A DNA stretch of 64,000 nucleotides. Origin: Nocardioides bruguierae (GTDB lineage Bacteria; Actinomycetota; Actinomycetes; Propionibacteriales; Nocardioidaceae). Where the stretch lies: the NCBI RefSeq assembly GCF_023656415.1, contig NZ_JAMOIL010000019.1, positions 1 to 64,000 on the forward strand. Reading direction: 5' to 3'. The position numbers were made by a program, and so were the translations under genes. Position 1 is the first letter of the stretch. The number at the start of each line of letters is the position of its first letter. Below the pieces are notes generated by a model. It made no database searches, was not told the DNA's origin, and worked only from the letters and a program-made list of their open reading frames with translations. This document shows positions 55,425 to 64,000 of this stretch, one piece after another.

Positions 55425-56525
55425 GTGAAGACCACTCTCCGTCGCGCCATCGTTCCCGGTGTGGCCGCCCTCGCTCTCGCCCTCACCGCCTGCGGTGCCA
55501 GCAACGAGGAGACCGGCGGCGCGTCCGCCGACGCGGACACCAGCCTCTCCGGCGACCTCAGCGGCGGCGGCGCCTCGACCCAGCAGGCCGCCATGGGCGC
55601 CTGGGCCGTGGGCTTCAACGCGACCTACCCCGACGTGACGGTCAACTACGACCCGGTCGGCTCGGGCGGTGGCCGCGAGTCCTTCATCGCCGGCGCGTAC
55701 CCCTTCGCCGGCTCGGACGCCTACCTCACCGACGACGAGGGCGAGCTCTCCGCCGCCAACGAGCAGTGCGGCGGCACCGCCATCGAGGTGCCCTCCTACG
55801 TCTCGCCGATCGCGATCGTCTTCAACGTCCCCGGCGTGGACGAGCTGAACCTCTCGCCCGACACCCTCGCGGGCATCATGGCCGGCCAGATCACCCAGTG
55901 GGACGACGAGGCCATCGCCGCCGACAACCCGGACGCCGACCTGCCGTCCGAGCGGATCAACGCCGTGCACCGCTCCGACGAGTCGGGCACCACCGAGAAC
56001 TTCACCGACTACCTCACCGCCGTCTCCCCGGACGTGTGGGACGCGGGCGCCATCGAGGTCTGGCCGACCGAGTACGGCGGCGAGGGCGCGCAGGGCACCT
56101 CCGGCGTCATCCAGACCGTCTCCGGCGCCGACTACTCCATCGGCTACGCCGACGCCTCGCAGGCCGGCGACCTGGGCACCGCCAACATCGGTGTCGGCGA
56201 CGAGTTCGTGGCCCCCTCCGCCGAGGCCGCCGCGAAGATCCTCGAGGTCTCCCCGGAGGCCGACGTCGCCACCGACACCCAGCTGGTCTTCGACCTCGAC
56301 CACGAGACCCAGGAGTCGGGCACCTACCCGATCGTGCTGACCTCCTACCTCCTCGGCTGCACGTCCTACGACGACGCGAACACCGCCGACATGGTCAAGG
56401 CGTTCATGAGCTACGTGGTCTCCGACGAGGGCCAGGAGCAGGCCGCCTCCGAGGCCGGCTCGGCGCCGCTCTCGGACAGCCTCCAGGAGTCCGCACAGGC
56501 GATCATCGACCAGATCGGTTCCTGA
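55425..56525 (+). CDS. pstS: Phosphate-binding lipoprotein PstS
   Basis: High-affinity phosphate binder of the Pst importer. The 366-aa protein has a lipobox LTAC with Cys23, then phosphate-contact segments SGGGASTQQ, GSGGGRESFI and RSDESGTTENF. GTG 55425 follows CAGGAGC. A hairpin after the stop probably reduces readthrough into pstC, so PstS is made in excess. Transcription should rise under phosphate starvation through PhoP. Confidence 0.96.
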   Translation: MKTTLRRAIVPGVAALALALTACGASNEETGGASADADTSLSGDLSGGGASTQQAAMGAWAVGFNATYPDVTVNYDPVGSGGGRESFIAGAYPFAGSDAYLTDDEGELSAANEQCGGTAIEVPSYVSPIAIVFNVPGVDELNLSPDTLAGIMAGQITQWDDEAIAADNPDADLPSERINAVHRSDESGTTENFTDYLTAVSPDVWDAGAIEVWPTEYGGEGAQGTSGVIQTVSGADYSIGYADASQAGDLGTANIGVGDEFVAPSAEAAAKILEVSPEADVATDTQLVFDLDHETQESGTYPIVLTSYLLGCTSYDDANTADMVKAFMSYVVSDEGQEQAASEAGSAPLSDSLQESAQAIIDQIGS

Positions 56526-56550
56526 TCACGATCTCGTCAGGTTGATCGAG

Positions 56551-56583
56551 GGGCCCGGACAGGTGAGCATCCTGTCCGGGCCC
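56551..56583 (+). terminator. Attenuator hairpin between pstS and pstC
   Basis: Perfect 13-bp stem (56551-56563 with 56571-56583), 7-nt loop, followed by TTCGG. It lies inside the operon and is likely a partial terminator. Confidence 0.65.
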
Positions 56584-56642
56584 TTCGGCACGACGGCTCC
56601 CGCTCCACCCCGAACCCTCCGCGAGACCAGGAGAACCACCCG

Positions 56643-57593
56643 GTGTCCGTGACAGACCCCGAGACCGACCTGCAGCCGATCGGCAGCACCAGCAGGGCCG
56701 GTGACACCATCTTCCGCGGCTTGGCGACCGCCTCCGCCGTGGTGATCGTCCTGGCCCTGGCCGGCGTCGCCGCGTTCCTCCTCGCGCAGGGCCTCCCGGC
56801 GCTGGACGGCGCCGGCGCCCGGTCCTACGGCTACGACAACATCTGGGTCTACACCGGCCCGCTGCTGTTCGGCACGCTGCTCGCGTCGGTGATCGCGATG
56901 ATCGTGGCGACGCCGCTGGCGATCGGCGTGGCGCTCATCATCAGCCACTACGCGCCGCGGCGGTTCGCCAAGGGCCTGGGCTGGCTGATCGACCTGCTGG
57001 CCGCGATCCCGTCGGTCATCTTCGGCATGTGGGGCATCGAGTTCGTCGCCCGCAACATGGTGCCGGTCTACAACTGGCTCAACGACTACCTCGGGTTCAT
57101 CCCGCTCTTCGCCGGCCCGGTGCCGACGTCGGGCCGCACGATGATGACGGCGGGCCTGGTGCTCGGCGTCATGGCCCTGCCGATCATCACCGCGATCTGC
57201 CGCGAGATCTTCGCCCAGACGCCGGTGATGCACCAGGAGGCCGCGCTGGCCCTGGGTGCCACCCGCTGGGAGATGATCCGGCTCGCCGTCTTCCCCTACG
57301 CCTCCTCCGGCATGGTCTCCGCGATCCTGCTCGGCCTGGGTCGCGCGCTGGGCGAGACCATGGCGGTCGCCCTCGTGCTCTCGCCGAGCATCGTGGTGAG
57401 CTTCAACCTGCTGACCGCCGAGTCGGGCTCCTCGTCCTCGACCATCGCGGCGAACATCGCGCTGAACTTCGGCAACGCGTCCGGCTCCAAGGTCGACGCG
57501 CTGATCTTCACCGGCCTCGTGCTGTTCGTGATCACCTTCGCCGTCAACTTCCTGGGTCGCTGGGTCGCCGCCCGGGCCGTGAAGAAGGGCTGA
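56643..57593 (+). CDS. pstC: Phosphate ABC transporter permease PstC
   Basis: A 316-aa inner-membrane protein with six helices and the docking loop (HQEAALALGATRWEMIRL region). GTG 56643 is used, with a GAGAACCAC ribosome binding stretch. pstA follows after 4 nt. Confidence 0.95.
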   Translation: MSVTDPETDLQPIGSTSRAGDTIFRGLATASAVVIVLALAGVAAFLLAQGLPALDGAGARSYGYDNIWVYTGPLLFGTLLASVIAMIVATPLAIGVALIISHYAPRRFAKGLGWLIDLLAAIPSVIFGMWGIEFVARNMVPVYNWLNDYLGFIPLFAGPVPTSGRTMMTAGLVLGVMALPIITAICREIFAQTPVMHQEAALALGATRWEMIRLAVFPYASSGMVSAILLGLGRALGETMAVALVLSPSIVVSFNLLTAESGSSSSTIAANIALNFGNASGSKVDALIFTGLVLFVITFAVNFLGRWVAARAVKKG

Positions 57594-57597
57594 GCCC

Positions 57598-58671
57598 ATG
57601 ACCGACCTGGACAGCAAGCCGGCCGAGACCCACCTCGCCCCGCTCTCCCACGCCACGCTGCCCGGCTGGGCGCCGTGGGCCACCGTGGTCGTCGGCCTCG
57701 TCGTCGGCGCGATCGTCGGCGGCGTCATGCTCGGCGGCGGCGTGGTCGCCACCGTCGTGGTCGCGTGGCTCGTCGTCGTGCTCGCGCTGCCGCTGTGGTC
57801 GCGCGCCGTCGAGGGCGGCCGCAAGGGCACCGACCGGCTCGTCACCGTGCTCGTGTGGTCGACGTTCGGCCTGGCGATGATCCCGCTGGTCTCGCTGACC
57901 TGGCAGGTGGTCAGCAAGGGCGTCGGCATCCTGTCGCCGCAGTTCTTCCAGAACTCGATGGCCGGCGTGCTCGGCTCCGGCGGCGGCATCTACCACGCGC
58001 TGATGGGCACGCTCATCATCACCGCCCTGGCGACGCTCATCTCGGTGCCGATCGGTGTGCTCACCGCCGTCTACCTGGTCGAGTACGGCAAGAACAACAC
58101 GTTCTCGCGGATCATCACGTTCCTCGTGGACGTCATGACCGGCATCCCCTCGATCGTGGCCGGCCTGTTCGCGTACGCGCTGTTCGTCGCGTTCTTCGGC
58201 CCCGGGGTCAAGATGGGCTTCGCCGGGTCGATCGCCCTCTCGGTGCTGATGATCCCCGTCGTCGTCCGCTCGACCGAGGAGATGCTGAAGCTCGTCCCGG
58301 CCGACCTGCGCGAGGCGTCCTACGCCCTGGGCGTGCCCAAGTGGCGCACGATCACCAAGGTCGTCATGCCCACCGCGGTGGCCGGCATCGTCACCGGTGT
58401 CACCCTCGCCGTCGCCCGCGTGGCCGGCGAGACCGCACCGCTGCTGCTGACCGCGGGCCTGACCAACTACGTGAACTTCAACCCGTTCGACGGGCGCATG
58501 ACCACCCTGCCGGTGTTCATCTACTACGCGATCAAGGAGCCCGGCATCTACGCCGAGGAGATGACCGCGTACGCCTGGGGCGCCGCCCTGGTGCTGGTCG
58601 TGATCGTCATGGCCCTGAACGTCGTCGCCCGGGTCATCGGTGGCGTCTTCGCCCCCAAGACCGGCCGCTGA
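57598..58671 (+). CDS. pstA: Phosphate ABC transporter permease PstA
   Basis: A 357-aa permease partner of PstC. Two N-terminal helices not found in short PstA forms precede the six-helix core; the docking loop is [21 protein letters not shown] 57598. The C-terminus is typical. pstB begins 35 nt after the stop. Confidence 0.95.
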   Translation: MTDLDSKPAETHLAPLSHATLPGWAPWATVVVGLVVGAIVGGVMLGGGVVATVVVAWLVVVLALPLWSRAVEGGRKGTDRLVTVLVWSTFGLAMIPLVSLTWQVVSKGVGILSPQFFQNSMAGVLGSGGGIYHALMGTLIITALATLISVPIGVLTAVYLVEYGKNNTFSRIITFLVDVMTGIPSIVAGLFAYALFVAFFGPGVKMGFAGSIALSVLMIPVVVRSTEEMLKLVPADLREASYALGVPKWRTITKVVMPTAVAGIVTGVTLAVARVAGETAPLLLTAGLTNYVNFNPFDGRMTTLPVFIYYAIKEPGIYAEEMTAYAWGAALVLVVIVMALNVVARVIGGVFAPKTGR

Positions 58672-58706
58672 CCCCGACTCCTCCACGAATCAAGGACACT
58701 GAACTC

Positions 58707-59486
58707 ATGGCCAAGAGCATCGACGTCTCGGACCTGAACATCTACTACGGCGACTTCCTCGCCGTGGAGGGCGTCAACATCTCCATCAAGGCCCGCGCCG
58801 TGACCGCCCTGATCGGGCCGTCCGGCTGCGGCAAGTCGACCTTCCTGCGGTCCCTGAACCGCATGCACGAGGTCATCCCCGGCGCCCGCGCCGAGGGCAA
58901 GGTCATGGTCGACGGCCAGGACCTCTACGCCTCGGACGTGGACCCGGTGGCCGTGCGCCGCCAGATCGGCATGGTCTTCCAGCGGCCCAACCCGTTCCCG
59001 ACGATGTCGATCTACGAGAACGTCCTCGCCGGCAAGCGGCTCAACGCCAAGAAGCTGAAGAAGTCCGAGGCCGACGACCTCGTCGAGAAGTCGCTGCGCG
59101 GCGCCAACCTGTGGACCGAGGTGAAGGACCGTCTCGGCAAGCCCGGCATGGGTCTCTCCGGCGGTCAGCAGCAGCGCCTCTGCATCGCCCGCGCGATCGC
59201 CGTCGAGCCCGAGGTCCTGCTCATGGACGAGCCCTGCTCGGCCCTGGACCCGATCTCCACCGCCGCGATCGAGGACCTCATCCACGACCTGAAGTCCGAC
59301 TACACGATCGTCATCGTCACCCACAACATGCAGCAGGCCGCCCGCGTCTCCGACGACACCGGCTTCTTCAACCTGCGCGCCACGGGTGAGCCCGGCCAGC
59401 TGGTGGAGTTCAACCCCACCAAGAAGATGTTCACCAACCCGGACAACGAGTCGACCGAGTCCTACATCTCCGGTCGGTTCGGCTGA
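58707..59486 (+). CDS. pstB: Phosphate ABC transporter ATP-binding protein PstB
   Basis: A 259-aa ATPase energising phosphate uptake. Walker A is GPSGCGKST, the Q-loop FQRPNPFP, signature [15 protein letters not shown], Walker [14 protein letters not shown] and His switch [13 protein letters not shown] 58707 is 9 nt after AAGGA. No phoU follows; its place is taken by a nuclease-like gene between palindromes. Confidence 0.96.
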   Translation: MAKSIDVSDLNIYYGDFLAVEGVNISIKARAVTALIGPSGCGKSTFLRSLNRMHEVIPGARAEGKVMVDGQDLYASDVDPVAVRRQIGMVFQRPNPFPTMSIYENVLAGKRLNAKKLKKSEADDLVEKSLRGANLWTEVKDRLGKPGMGLSGGQQQRLCIARAIAVEPEVLLMDEPCSALDPISTAAIEDLIHDLKSDYTIVIVTHNMQQAARVSDDTGFFNLRATGEPGQLVEFNPTKKMFTNPDNESTESYISGRFG

Positions 59487-59563
59487 GCCGCCGACCCTCC
59501 TCGCCTCCCCGGCCCCCTCCACCCGTCTGCGGTGGTGGGGGTCGGTGTGCGTGTGGGGGGACT

Positions 59564-59629
59564 GGGATACGACCCACCACATTCGTGGTTCTTGCCCTCG
59601 AGAACCACGAATGTGGTGGGTCGTATCCC
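59564..59629. repeat. Left palindrome: 29-bp perfect arms
   Basis: Arms 59564-59592 and 59601-59629 are perfect inverted copies around an 8-nt loop. The arm runs GGGATACGACCCACCACATT and ends in CGTGGTTCT. Almost the same sequence occurs at 60771-60834, on the other side of the nuclease-like gene. It is 77 nt after pstB. Confidence 0.9.
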
Positions 59630-59692
59630 CGTGGGGCCAGGTCCTGTGGATGACCGGATGCGCAGGAGCGGCGCAGGGCGCAACCTGGGCGG

Positions 59693-60748
59693 GTGCCCCG
59701 CCCCCTCCCGCCGCCCGTGTCGTGGCACCCAGGTGTGCCCGGGGTGGAGCGTGCGTACCGGTCCGACATCACCGGCCGGGGAGGGCCGACGCCCAACGAG
59801 GCCCGAGGGCCGCGCTGGGTGTCGGTGGGACGCGGGTGCTTCCGACCGGTGGAACCGGCCCCCTCCGTCCTGCAACGCATCGCAGATGCCTCCTACCGGT
59901 TGCCGTCGGCGCCCTCGGGCATCACGGGCTGGGCAGCGCTGCGGTGGCTGGGCGCCACCTGGTTCACGGGCGTGGACGTCGGCGGCGAGCTGCGACCGGT
60001 CCCGCTGGCGACCGCCGGGTCGACCGTCCGCCCTCGGTGTGGGGTCGCGGTGAGTGAGGAGCGCGTAGGAGCCCACCAGCTCGTCGAGGTGCGGGGGCTC
60101 AGGGTGACGGACGCGCTGCGCAGCACGGTGTACGAGATGCGGCACTCCCCGAGCCTGGCCGGCGCTGTGGAGGCGGCGGACATGGCCGCCACGTCGGACC
60201 TGGTCAGTCGAGACGAGCTCGCCGTCGCAGTGGCGGCTCATCGGGCCTGGACCGGTGTGGAGCAGGCGAGGCGGGCCCTGGCCCTCATGGCCGAGAACTC
60301 CTGGTCACCGGCCGAGAGTCGCCTCCGTCTGCGCTGGCTCCAGTGGTCGGGTGAACGTGCGCTGCTGTGCAACCAGCCTGTCTTCGATCTCCAGGGCCGG
60401 CACGTCGGTACGTCGGATCTCCTCGACGCCCGAGCCGGGGTGCTCGGTGAGTACGACGGGGACGACCACTGGAACCGGGAGCGTCGGCGGGGTGACCTCA
60501 GTCGACTCGAAAGGTTCCAGGACCTGGGGCTGGAGGTGGTGACCTTCGTGGCGGGTGAGTCCGACCGTGACGTGGCCGACCGGCTGCGCGGCGCCTATGG
60601 GCGGGCGGCGCTGCGTCCCGCCGCTGACCGCGCCTGGACGCTGCGTGCGCCCACCTGGTGGCAGCCCACCACCACCGTCGCCCTGCGCCGCAGCCTCGAA
60701 CCCGCCCAGCGAAGGCGCTTGCTCGGGCGTCAGCAGCCTGCTGCGTGA
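59693..60748 (+). CDS. Vsr/DUF559-like nuclease-fold protein between palindromes
   Basis: A 351-aa protein of the actinobacterial AbiEi-like/DUF559-like group. The N-terminal half has the conserved ITGWAALRWLGATWF block (about residues 76-90) and a helical MRHSPSLAGAVEAADMAATSDLVSRDEL segment. The C-terminal third (about 220-300) reads GTSDLLD...GVLGEYDGDDHW...R..DLSRLERFQDLGLEVV, which has the acidic and basic residues of a Vsr/PD-(D/E)XK nuclease core. The start is uncertain (GTG 59693; GTG 59744 is possible). No partner toxin or antitoxin is adjacent. It interrupts the pstB-to-pit spacing, and long palindromes flank it. Confidence 0.75.
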   Translation: MPRPLPPPVSWHPGVPGVERAYRSDITGRGGPTPNEARGPRWVSVGRGCFRPVEPAPSVLQRIADASYRLPSAPSGITGWAALRWLGATWFTGVDVGGELRPVPLATAGSTVRPRCGVAVSEERVGAHQLVEVRGLRVTDALRSTVYEMRHSPSLAGAVEAADMAATSDLVSRDELAVAVAAHRAWTGVEQARRALALMAENSWSPAESRLRLRWLQWSGERALLCNQPVFDLQGRHVGTSDLLDARAGVLGEYDGDDHWNRERRRGDLSRLERFQDLGLEVVTFVAGESDRDVADRLRGAYGRAALRPAADRAWTLRAPTWWQPTTTVALRRSLEPAQRRRLLGRQQPAA

Positions 60749-60770
60749 GGTCGGTCGGAGGCGGTGGCCT

Positions 60771-60834
60771 GGGTACGACCCACCACATTCGTGGTTTCGG
60801 GCGGGCAGAACCACGAATGTGGTGGGTCGTACCC
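60771..60834. repeat. Right palindrome: 26-bp perfect arms
   Basis: Arms 60771-60796 and 60809-60834 are perfect inverted copies around a 12-nt loop. The arm runs GGGTACGACCCACCACATTC and ends GTGGTT, the same as the left copy apart from one base pair near the outer end. It lies 22 nt after the gene and 41 nt before the pit stop. Confidence 0.9.
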
Positions 60835-60875
60835 CGACCCGTCCGCCCGACCGGTCGTCAGGGACTGCCCGAGCC

Positions 60876-61871
60876 TCAGGGCAGGCCGACGAGGCTCAGC
60901 ACCCCGTACGCGAGGGCGGCGAGGAGGGCGGAGCCGGGGAGGGTGAGGGCCCACCCGATCGCGATGGAGCGCGCGACGCCCCAGCGGACGGCGGTGAGCC
61001 GCCGGGTCGCCCCGGCACCGACCACCGCGGAGGTGATCGTGTGGGTGGTGGAGACCGGGGCGTGCAGGGCCGCCGCGACGTACATGACCGAGGCAGCCAC
61101 CGACTCGGCTGCGAAGCCGCGGGGCGGGTCGAGGTCGATGATCCGGCGGCCGAGGGTGCGCATGATCCGCCAGCCGCCGGCCCAGGTGCCGAGCGAGATG
61201 GCGGTGGCGGCGGCCAGCACGACCCACAGCGGCAGGTCGCCGGGCTGGGCGTACCCGCCGACGATCAGCGCGAGCACGATGACGCCCATCGTCTTCTGCG
61301 CGTCCTGCAGCCCGTGACCCAGCGCCATGGCGGCCGCCGAGAGGGTCTGCGCCATCCGGAAGCCGCGGTAGGTGCGCTGGGGCGCCGAGCGCCGGAAGAC
61401 CCACATCAGCGCGACCATCACCAGCATCGCCAGCGCGAAGCCGACCAGCGGGGAGAGCACCAGCGGCACCACGACCCGGCCGAGCACCACGCCCCAGTGC
61501 ACCAGCGAGCCGCTGACCAGCGCGGCGCCGAGCAGACCGCCGATCAGCGCGTGCGAGGACGAGGAGGGCAGACCGCGCCACCACGTCCCGATGTTCCACG
61601 CGATGGCGGCGAGCAGGGCGGCCATCACGACCGTCAGCCCGTGCGAGGCGCTGCCGCTGGGGGTCACGACCTCGGAGATCGTCACGGCGACGGCCTGGCC
61701 GAGCAGCGCGCCCACGAAGTTCATGACGGCGGCCAGCGCCAGCGCGACCCGCGGGGTCAGCGCCCGGGTGGAGACCGAGGTCGCCACCGCGTTGGCCGCG
61801 TCGTGGAACCCGTTGGTGTAGTCGAACACCAGCGCGATCACGACCACGGCGACGATGATCGCCAGGTCCAC
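60876..61871 (-). CDS. pit: PiT-family inorganic phosphate transporter
   Basis: A 331-aa low-affinity phosphate/metal-phosphate carrier with about ten helices. The duplicated PiT signatures are FDYTNGFHDAANAVATSVSTRALTP near the N-terminus and APVSTTHTITSAVVGAG near the C-terminus. GTG 61871 starts one nucleotide after the DUF47 gene, a pairing known to control Pit activity. It complements the high-affinity pst system next door. Confidence 0.93.
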   Translation of the reverse strand: MDLAIIVAVVVIALVFDYTNGFHDAANAVATSVSTRALTPRVALALAAVMNFVGALLGQAVAVTISEVVTPSGSASHGLTVVMAALLAAIAWNIGTWWRGLPSSSSHALIGGLLGAALVSGSLVHWGVVLGRVVVPLVLSPLVGFALAMLVMVALMWVFRRSAPQRTYRGFRMAQTLSAAAMALGHGLQDAQKTMGVIVLALIVGGYAQPGDLPLWVVLAAATAISLGTWAGGWRIMRTLGRRIIDLDPPRGFAAESVAASVMYVAAALHAPVSTTHTITSAVVGAGATRRLTAVRWGVARSIAIGWALTLPGSALLAALAYGVLSLVGLP

Positions 61872-61872
61872 C

Positions 61873-62514
61873 TCAGGACTCCTTGACGACGATCTGCTCG
61901 ACGATGTTGGCGACCCGCTCGAACGCGTCGATCGTGTCCTCCAACGACTCCACGACGTCCTTCAGCTTCAGCACCTCCAGCGGCGCGTACTCGCCGGAGA
62001 AGAGGTGGGCCAGCAGCCGGCGGTGGTTGCGGTCGCCGGTGTTCTCGAGCCGGTTGATCTCGATCCAGTACTCGTCGAGGTCGCGCAGCCCGCGCAGCGA
62101 CGGCATGGCCGCGGCGGTCACCTCGGCGCACCGGCCGATCACGTCGACCTGGTCGGTGAGCCCGGTCGGCAGGTCCACCACGCCGTAGAGCAGCATCCGG
62201 TCCACGGCGTCGTCGATGCCGTCCATGACGTCGTCCAGCGCCGCGGCGAGACGGTAGATGTCCTCGCGGTCGAAGGGGGTCACGAACGTCGAGTTCACCT
62301 TGCGGATGAGCTCGTGGGTGCGCTCGTCGGCGGCGTGCTCGGCCTCGCGCATCCGCGCCGCCACGTCCTCACGGTCGGCACCGGCGGTGACCATCTCGGC
62401 GAGCAGGCCGGCGCCGCCGACCAGGTGTCGGGCGGAGTCGGTGAGCATCGTGTAGAAGGCGCCCTCGACCGGGCGGAACCGCAGACCCACGAGCCACTCC
62501 TCGTCCACAGGCAC
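61873..62514 (-). CDS. DUF47 (PhoU-like) regulator of Pit
   Basis: A 213-aa all-helical protein of the DUF47/PhoU-like family, with the acidic metal-binding E/D-x-x-D repeats (EHAADERTHELIRKVN, EDIYRLAAALDDVMDGIDDAVD). DUF47 proteins gate the Pit transporter encoded next to them. GTG 62514, with GTG 62508 as alternative. It is the first gene of a DUF47-pit operon and lies 105 nt downstream of the ppk stop on the same strand. Confidence 0.9.
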   Translation of the reverse strand: MPVDEEWLVGLRFRPVEGAFYTMLTDSARHLVGGAGLLAEMVTAGADREDVAARMREAEHAADERTHELIRKVNSTFVTPFDREDIYRLAAALDDVMDGIDDAVDRMLLYGVVDLPTGLTDQVDVIGRCAEVTAAAMPSLRGLRDLDEYWIEINRLENTGDRNHRRLLAHLFSGEYAPLEVLKLKDVVESLEDTIDAFERVANIVEQIVVKES

Positions 62515-62619
62515 GCCGGGGGTGCGCGCTCACCCCGAAGGGTAGGGCGGACGACGGCCGGGCAGCCAACCAGCGGGCCGCCGGCGTCCGCCCCACCACC
62601 GCGGGGCGTGACGGCCGTC

Positions 62620-64000
62620 TCAGGCGTTCTTGGCCGACCCGCGCCGGCGCCGCTGCCGCTCGATCAGCGTCTCCTGGAGGTGCACCTCGCCCTGGCTGCG
62701 GGTCCACTCGCCGTCGGCGCCGAGCACCCAGGCGTCGGTGTCGGCGTCGAAGGCGAGGTCGAGCACCGCGGCCACCTCGGCCAGCGAGTGCGCGTCGGGG
62801 AGCCGGACGAGCACCTCGACGCGACGGTCGAGGTTGCGGTGCATCATGTCGGCCGAGCCGATCCAGCACTGCGGCTCCCCGCCGTTCTCGAACCAGAAGA
62901 CGCGGCTGTGCTCGAGGAACCGCCCGAGCACCGAGCGCACGGTGATGTTCTCGCTCAGCCCGGGCACGCCGGGACGCAGCGAGCAGATGCCGCGCACCAG
63001 CAGCTCGACCGGCACCCCCTCGCGCGAGGCCAGGTAGAGGGCGTCGATGATCGCCTCGTCGACCACCGAGTTGGCCTTGAGCCGGATGCGGGCCGGGCGC
63101 CCGGCCCGGTGGTGGCCGATCTCGGTGTGGATGGCCTCGACCAGCCCCGAGCGCACCGAGTCCGGCGCGACGAGCAGGTCGTCGTAGGAGGCGTTGCGCG
63201 ACCAGCCGGAGAGGTTGTTGAACAGGTGCCCGACGTCCTCGGTGATCTGCTCGTTGGTGGTGAGCAGGCCGAGGTCCTCGTACATCCGGGAGGTCTTCGG
63301 GTTGTAGTTGCCGGTGCCGACGTGGGCGTAGCGGCGGATGCCGTCGCCCTCCGAGCGGACCACCAGCGACAGCTTGCAGTGCGTCTTCAGGCCGACGAGG
63401 CCGTAGACGACGTGGCAGCCGGCGTGCTCGAGCTTGCGGGCCCAGCGGATGTTGGCCTGCTCGTCGAAGCGGGCCTTGATCTCGACGATCACCAGCACCT
63501 GCTTGCCGGCCTCGGCGGCGTCGATGAGGGCGTCGATGATCGGGGAGTCGCCCGAGGTGCGGTACAGCGTCTGCTTGATCGCCAGCACGTGCGGGTCGGC
63601 CGCCGCCTGCTCCAGGAACCGCTGCACCGAGGTGGAGAACGAGTCGTAGGGGTGGTGCAGCAGCACGTCGTGGCGGCGCAGCGACTTGAACACGTCCACG
63701 GGCGCGGCCGACTCGACCTCCGCCAGCCGCGGGTGCGTGGTCGGCACGAACGCCGGGTACTTCAGCTCCTCGCGCGGCAGGTCGGCCAGCCCGTGCAGGC
63801 CGCGCAGGTCGAGCGGGCCGGGCAGCCGGAAGACCTCCGGCTCGGAGATGTCGAGCTCGGAGACGAGCAGCTCGAGCACGTCGTCGTCGATGGACTCCTC
63901 GACCTCGAGGCGCACCGGCGGGCCGAAGCGGCGGCGCAGCAGCTCCTTCTCGAGCGCGGCCAGCAGGTTCTCGGCGTCGTCCTCCTCGACCTCGAGGTCC
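62620..64000 (-). CDS. ppk: Polyphosphate kinase 1, C-terminal part
   Basis: Reversible enzyme making polyphosphate from ATP. The visible 460 residues cover the head-to-C-terminal part: the phosphoacceptor-region segments [34 protein letters not shown] and [20 protein letters not shown], and the second-half [30 protein letters not shown] with the active-site His. The N-terminus lies beyond 64000. It ends in an Arg-rich tail. Its nearness to pst, pit and mutT1 marks a phosphate-storage island. Confidence 0.95.
   Translation of the reverse strand, partial: DLEVEEDDAENLLAALEKELLRRRFGPPVRLEVEESIDDDVLELLVSELDISEPEVFRLPGPLDLRGLHGLADLPREELKYPAFVPTTHPRLAEVESAAPVDVFKSLRRHDVLLHHPYDSFSTSVQRFLEQAAADPHVLAIKQTLYRTSGDSPIIDALIDAAEAGKQVLVIVEIKARFDEQANIRWARKLEHAGCHVVYGLVGLKTHCKLSLVVRSEGDGIRRYAHVGTGNYNPKTSRMYEDLGLLTTNEQITEDVGHLFNNLSGWSRNASYDDLLVAPDSVRSGLVEAIHTEIGHHRAGRPARIRLKANSVVDEAIIDALYLASREGVPVELLVRGICSLRPGVPGLSENITVRSVLGRFLEHSRVFWFENGGEPQCWIGSADMMHRNLDRRVEVLVRLPDAHSLAEVAAVLDLAFDADTDAWVLGADGEWTRSQGEVHLQETLIERQRRRRGSAKNA

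Noticed and set aside
59564..60834. Classical insertion sequence
   Set aside because: No transposase (DDE, Tyr or Ser) motif and no target-site duplication visible; the ORF looks like a Vsr/DUF559-type nuclease fold.
59564..60834. Palindromes as simple terminators of pstB and the nuclease gene
   Set aside because: Not excluded, but two unrelated genes sharing almost the same 26-bp arm is hard to explain by termination alone, so it was kept as a finding.

Overview
The window is about 73% GC by eye. It carries genes typical of high-GC Actinobacteria: Lsr2, a ClpC with HEGGH-type FtsH nearby, an F420-type luciferase-like oxidoreductase, the folE-folP-folB-folK-DUF3180 block and a panC/panD/nadB/nadC/coaX block. 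Gene order, the many leaderless promoters and the Vsr/DUF559-like ORF between palindromes fit a Nocardioidaceae chromosome (Nocardioides-like). That is inference from gene content; no 16S or species marker is present. No rRNA, CRISPR array, transposase or prophage was seen. One tRNA-Lys(UUU) is present.

Layout. 1-3.9 kb: a C-homopolymer edge, a secreted NlpC/P60 cell-wall hydrolase and an acyl-CoA oxidase-like flavoprotein. 4-15.8 kb: a housekeeping block of ppa (reverse), then dacB, a zinc metalloprotease, tilS, a secreted beta-domain protein, hpt, ftsH, and folate genes folE-folP-folB-folK with a DUF3180 membrane protein. 15.8-24 kb: a coiled-coil membrane protein, a double-GNAT protein, a luciferase-like oxidoreductase, an osmoprotectant ABC transporter (ATPase divergent from two permeases plus lipoprotein), and a glycosyltransferase. 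24-31.9 kb: cofactor biosynthesis (DUF2520 dehydrogenase, panC, panD, nadB, nadC, coaX-like, then a RibD-like reductase coupled to a divergent DHPS-like protein). 32-38.3 kb: lsr2, a NarL-type two-component pair, clpC and mutY. 38.3-48 kb: accessory metabolism and regulation (leader peptide plus secreted protein, enoyl-CoA hydratase, TetR, LuxR, IclR next to 3-oxoacid CoA-transferase, secreted metzincin protease, tRNA-Lys, F420-type oxidoreductase, LysR). 49-53 kb: cold-shock protein and the copper module csoR-copZ-copA. 54-64 kb: a MutT1-like Nudix/phosphatase, PHO boxes, pstSCAB, a nuclease-like gene between two near-identical palindromes, pit with its DUF47 partner, and ppk (cut by the window end).

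The genes group into folate/pterin, CoA and NAD cofactor supply; phosphate uptake and polyphosphate storage; copper sensing and efflux; and protein quality control (FtsH, ClpC). At least seventeen genes begin at or close to a TANNNT-like hexamer placed 6-8 nt before ATG/GTG, which is the signature of leaderless transcripts. In two places the TAG stop of the upstream gene is also the first half of the next gene's -10 hexamer.

The best candidate for something undescribed is at 59.56-60.83 kb. A lone Vsr/DUF559-like nuclease-fold gene sits in the Pho cluster between two long perfect palindromes of almost identical sequence, which resembles a non-autonomous or nuclease-linked palindromic element. 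Other points worth checking are an Arg-rich 13-residue leader peptide overlapping a secreted-protein gene (38379), a CoaX homologue lacking its phosphate-binding Asp motif, the RibD-like/DHPS-like pair, face-to-face overlapping promoters of the osmoprotectant transporter, and a C10 tract that breaks a small membrane ORF.
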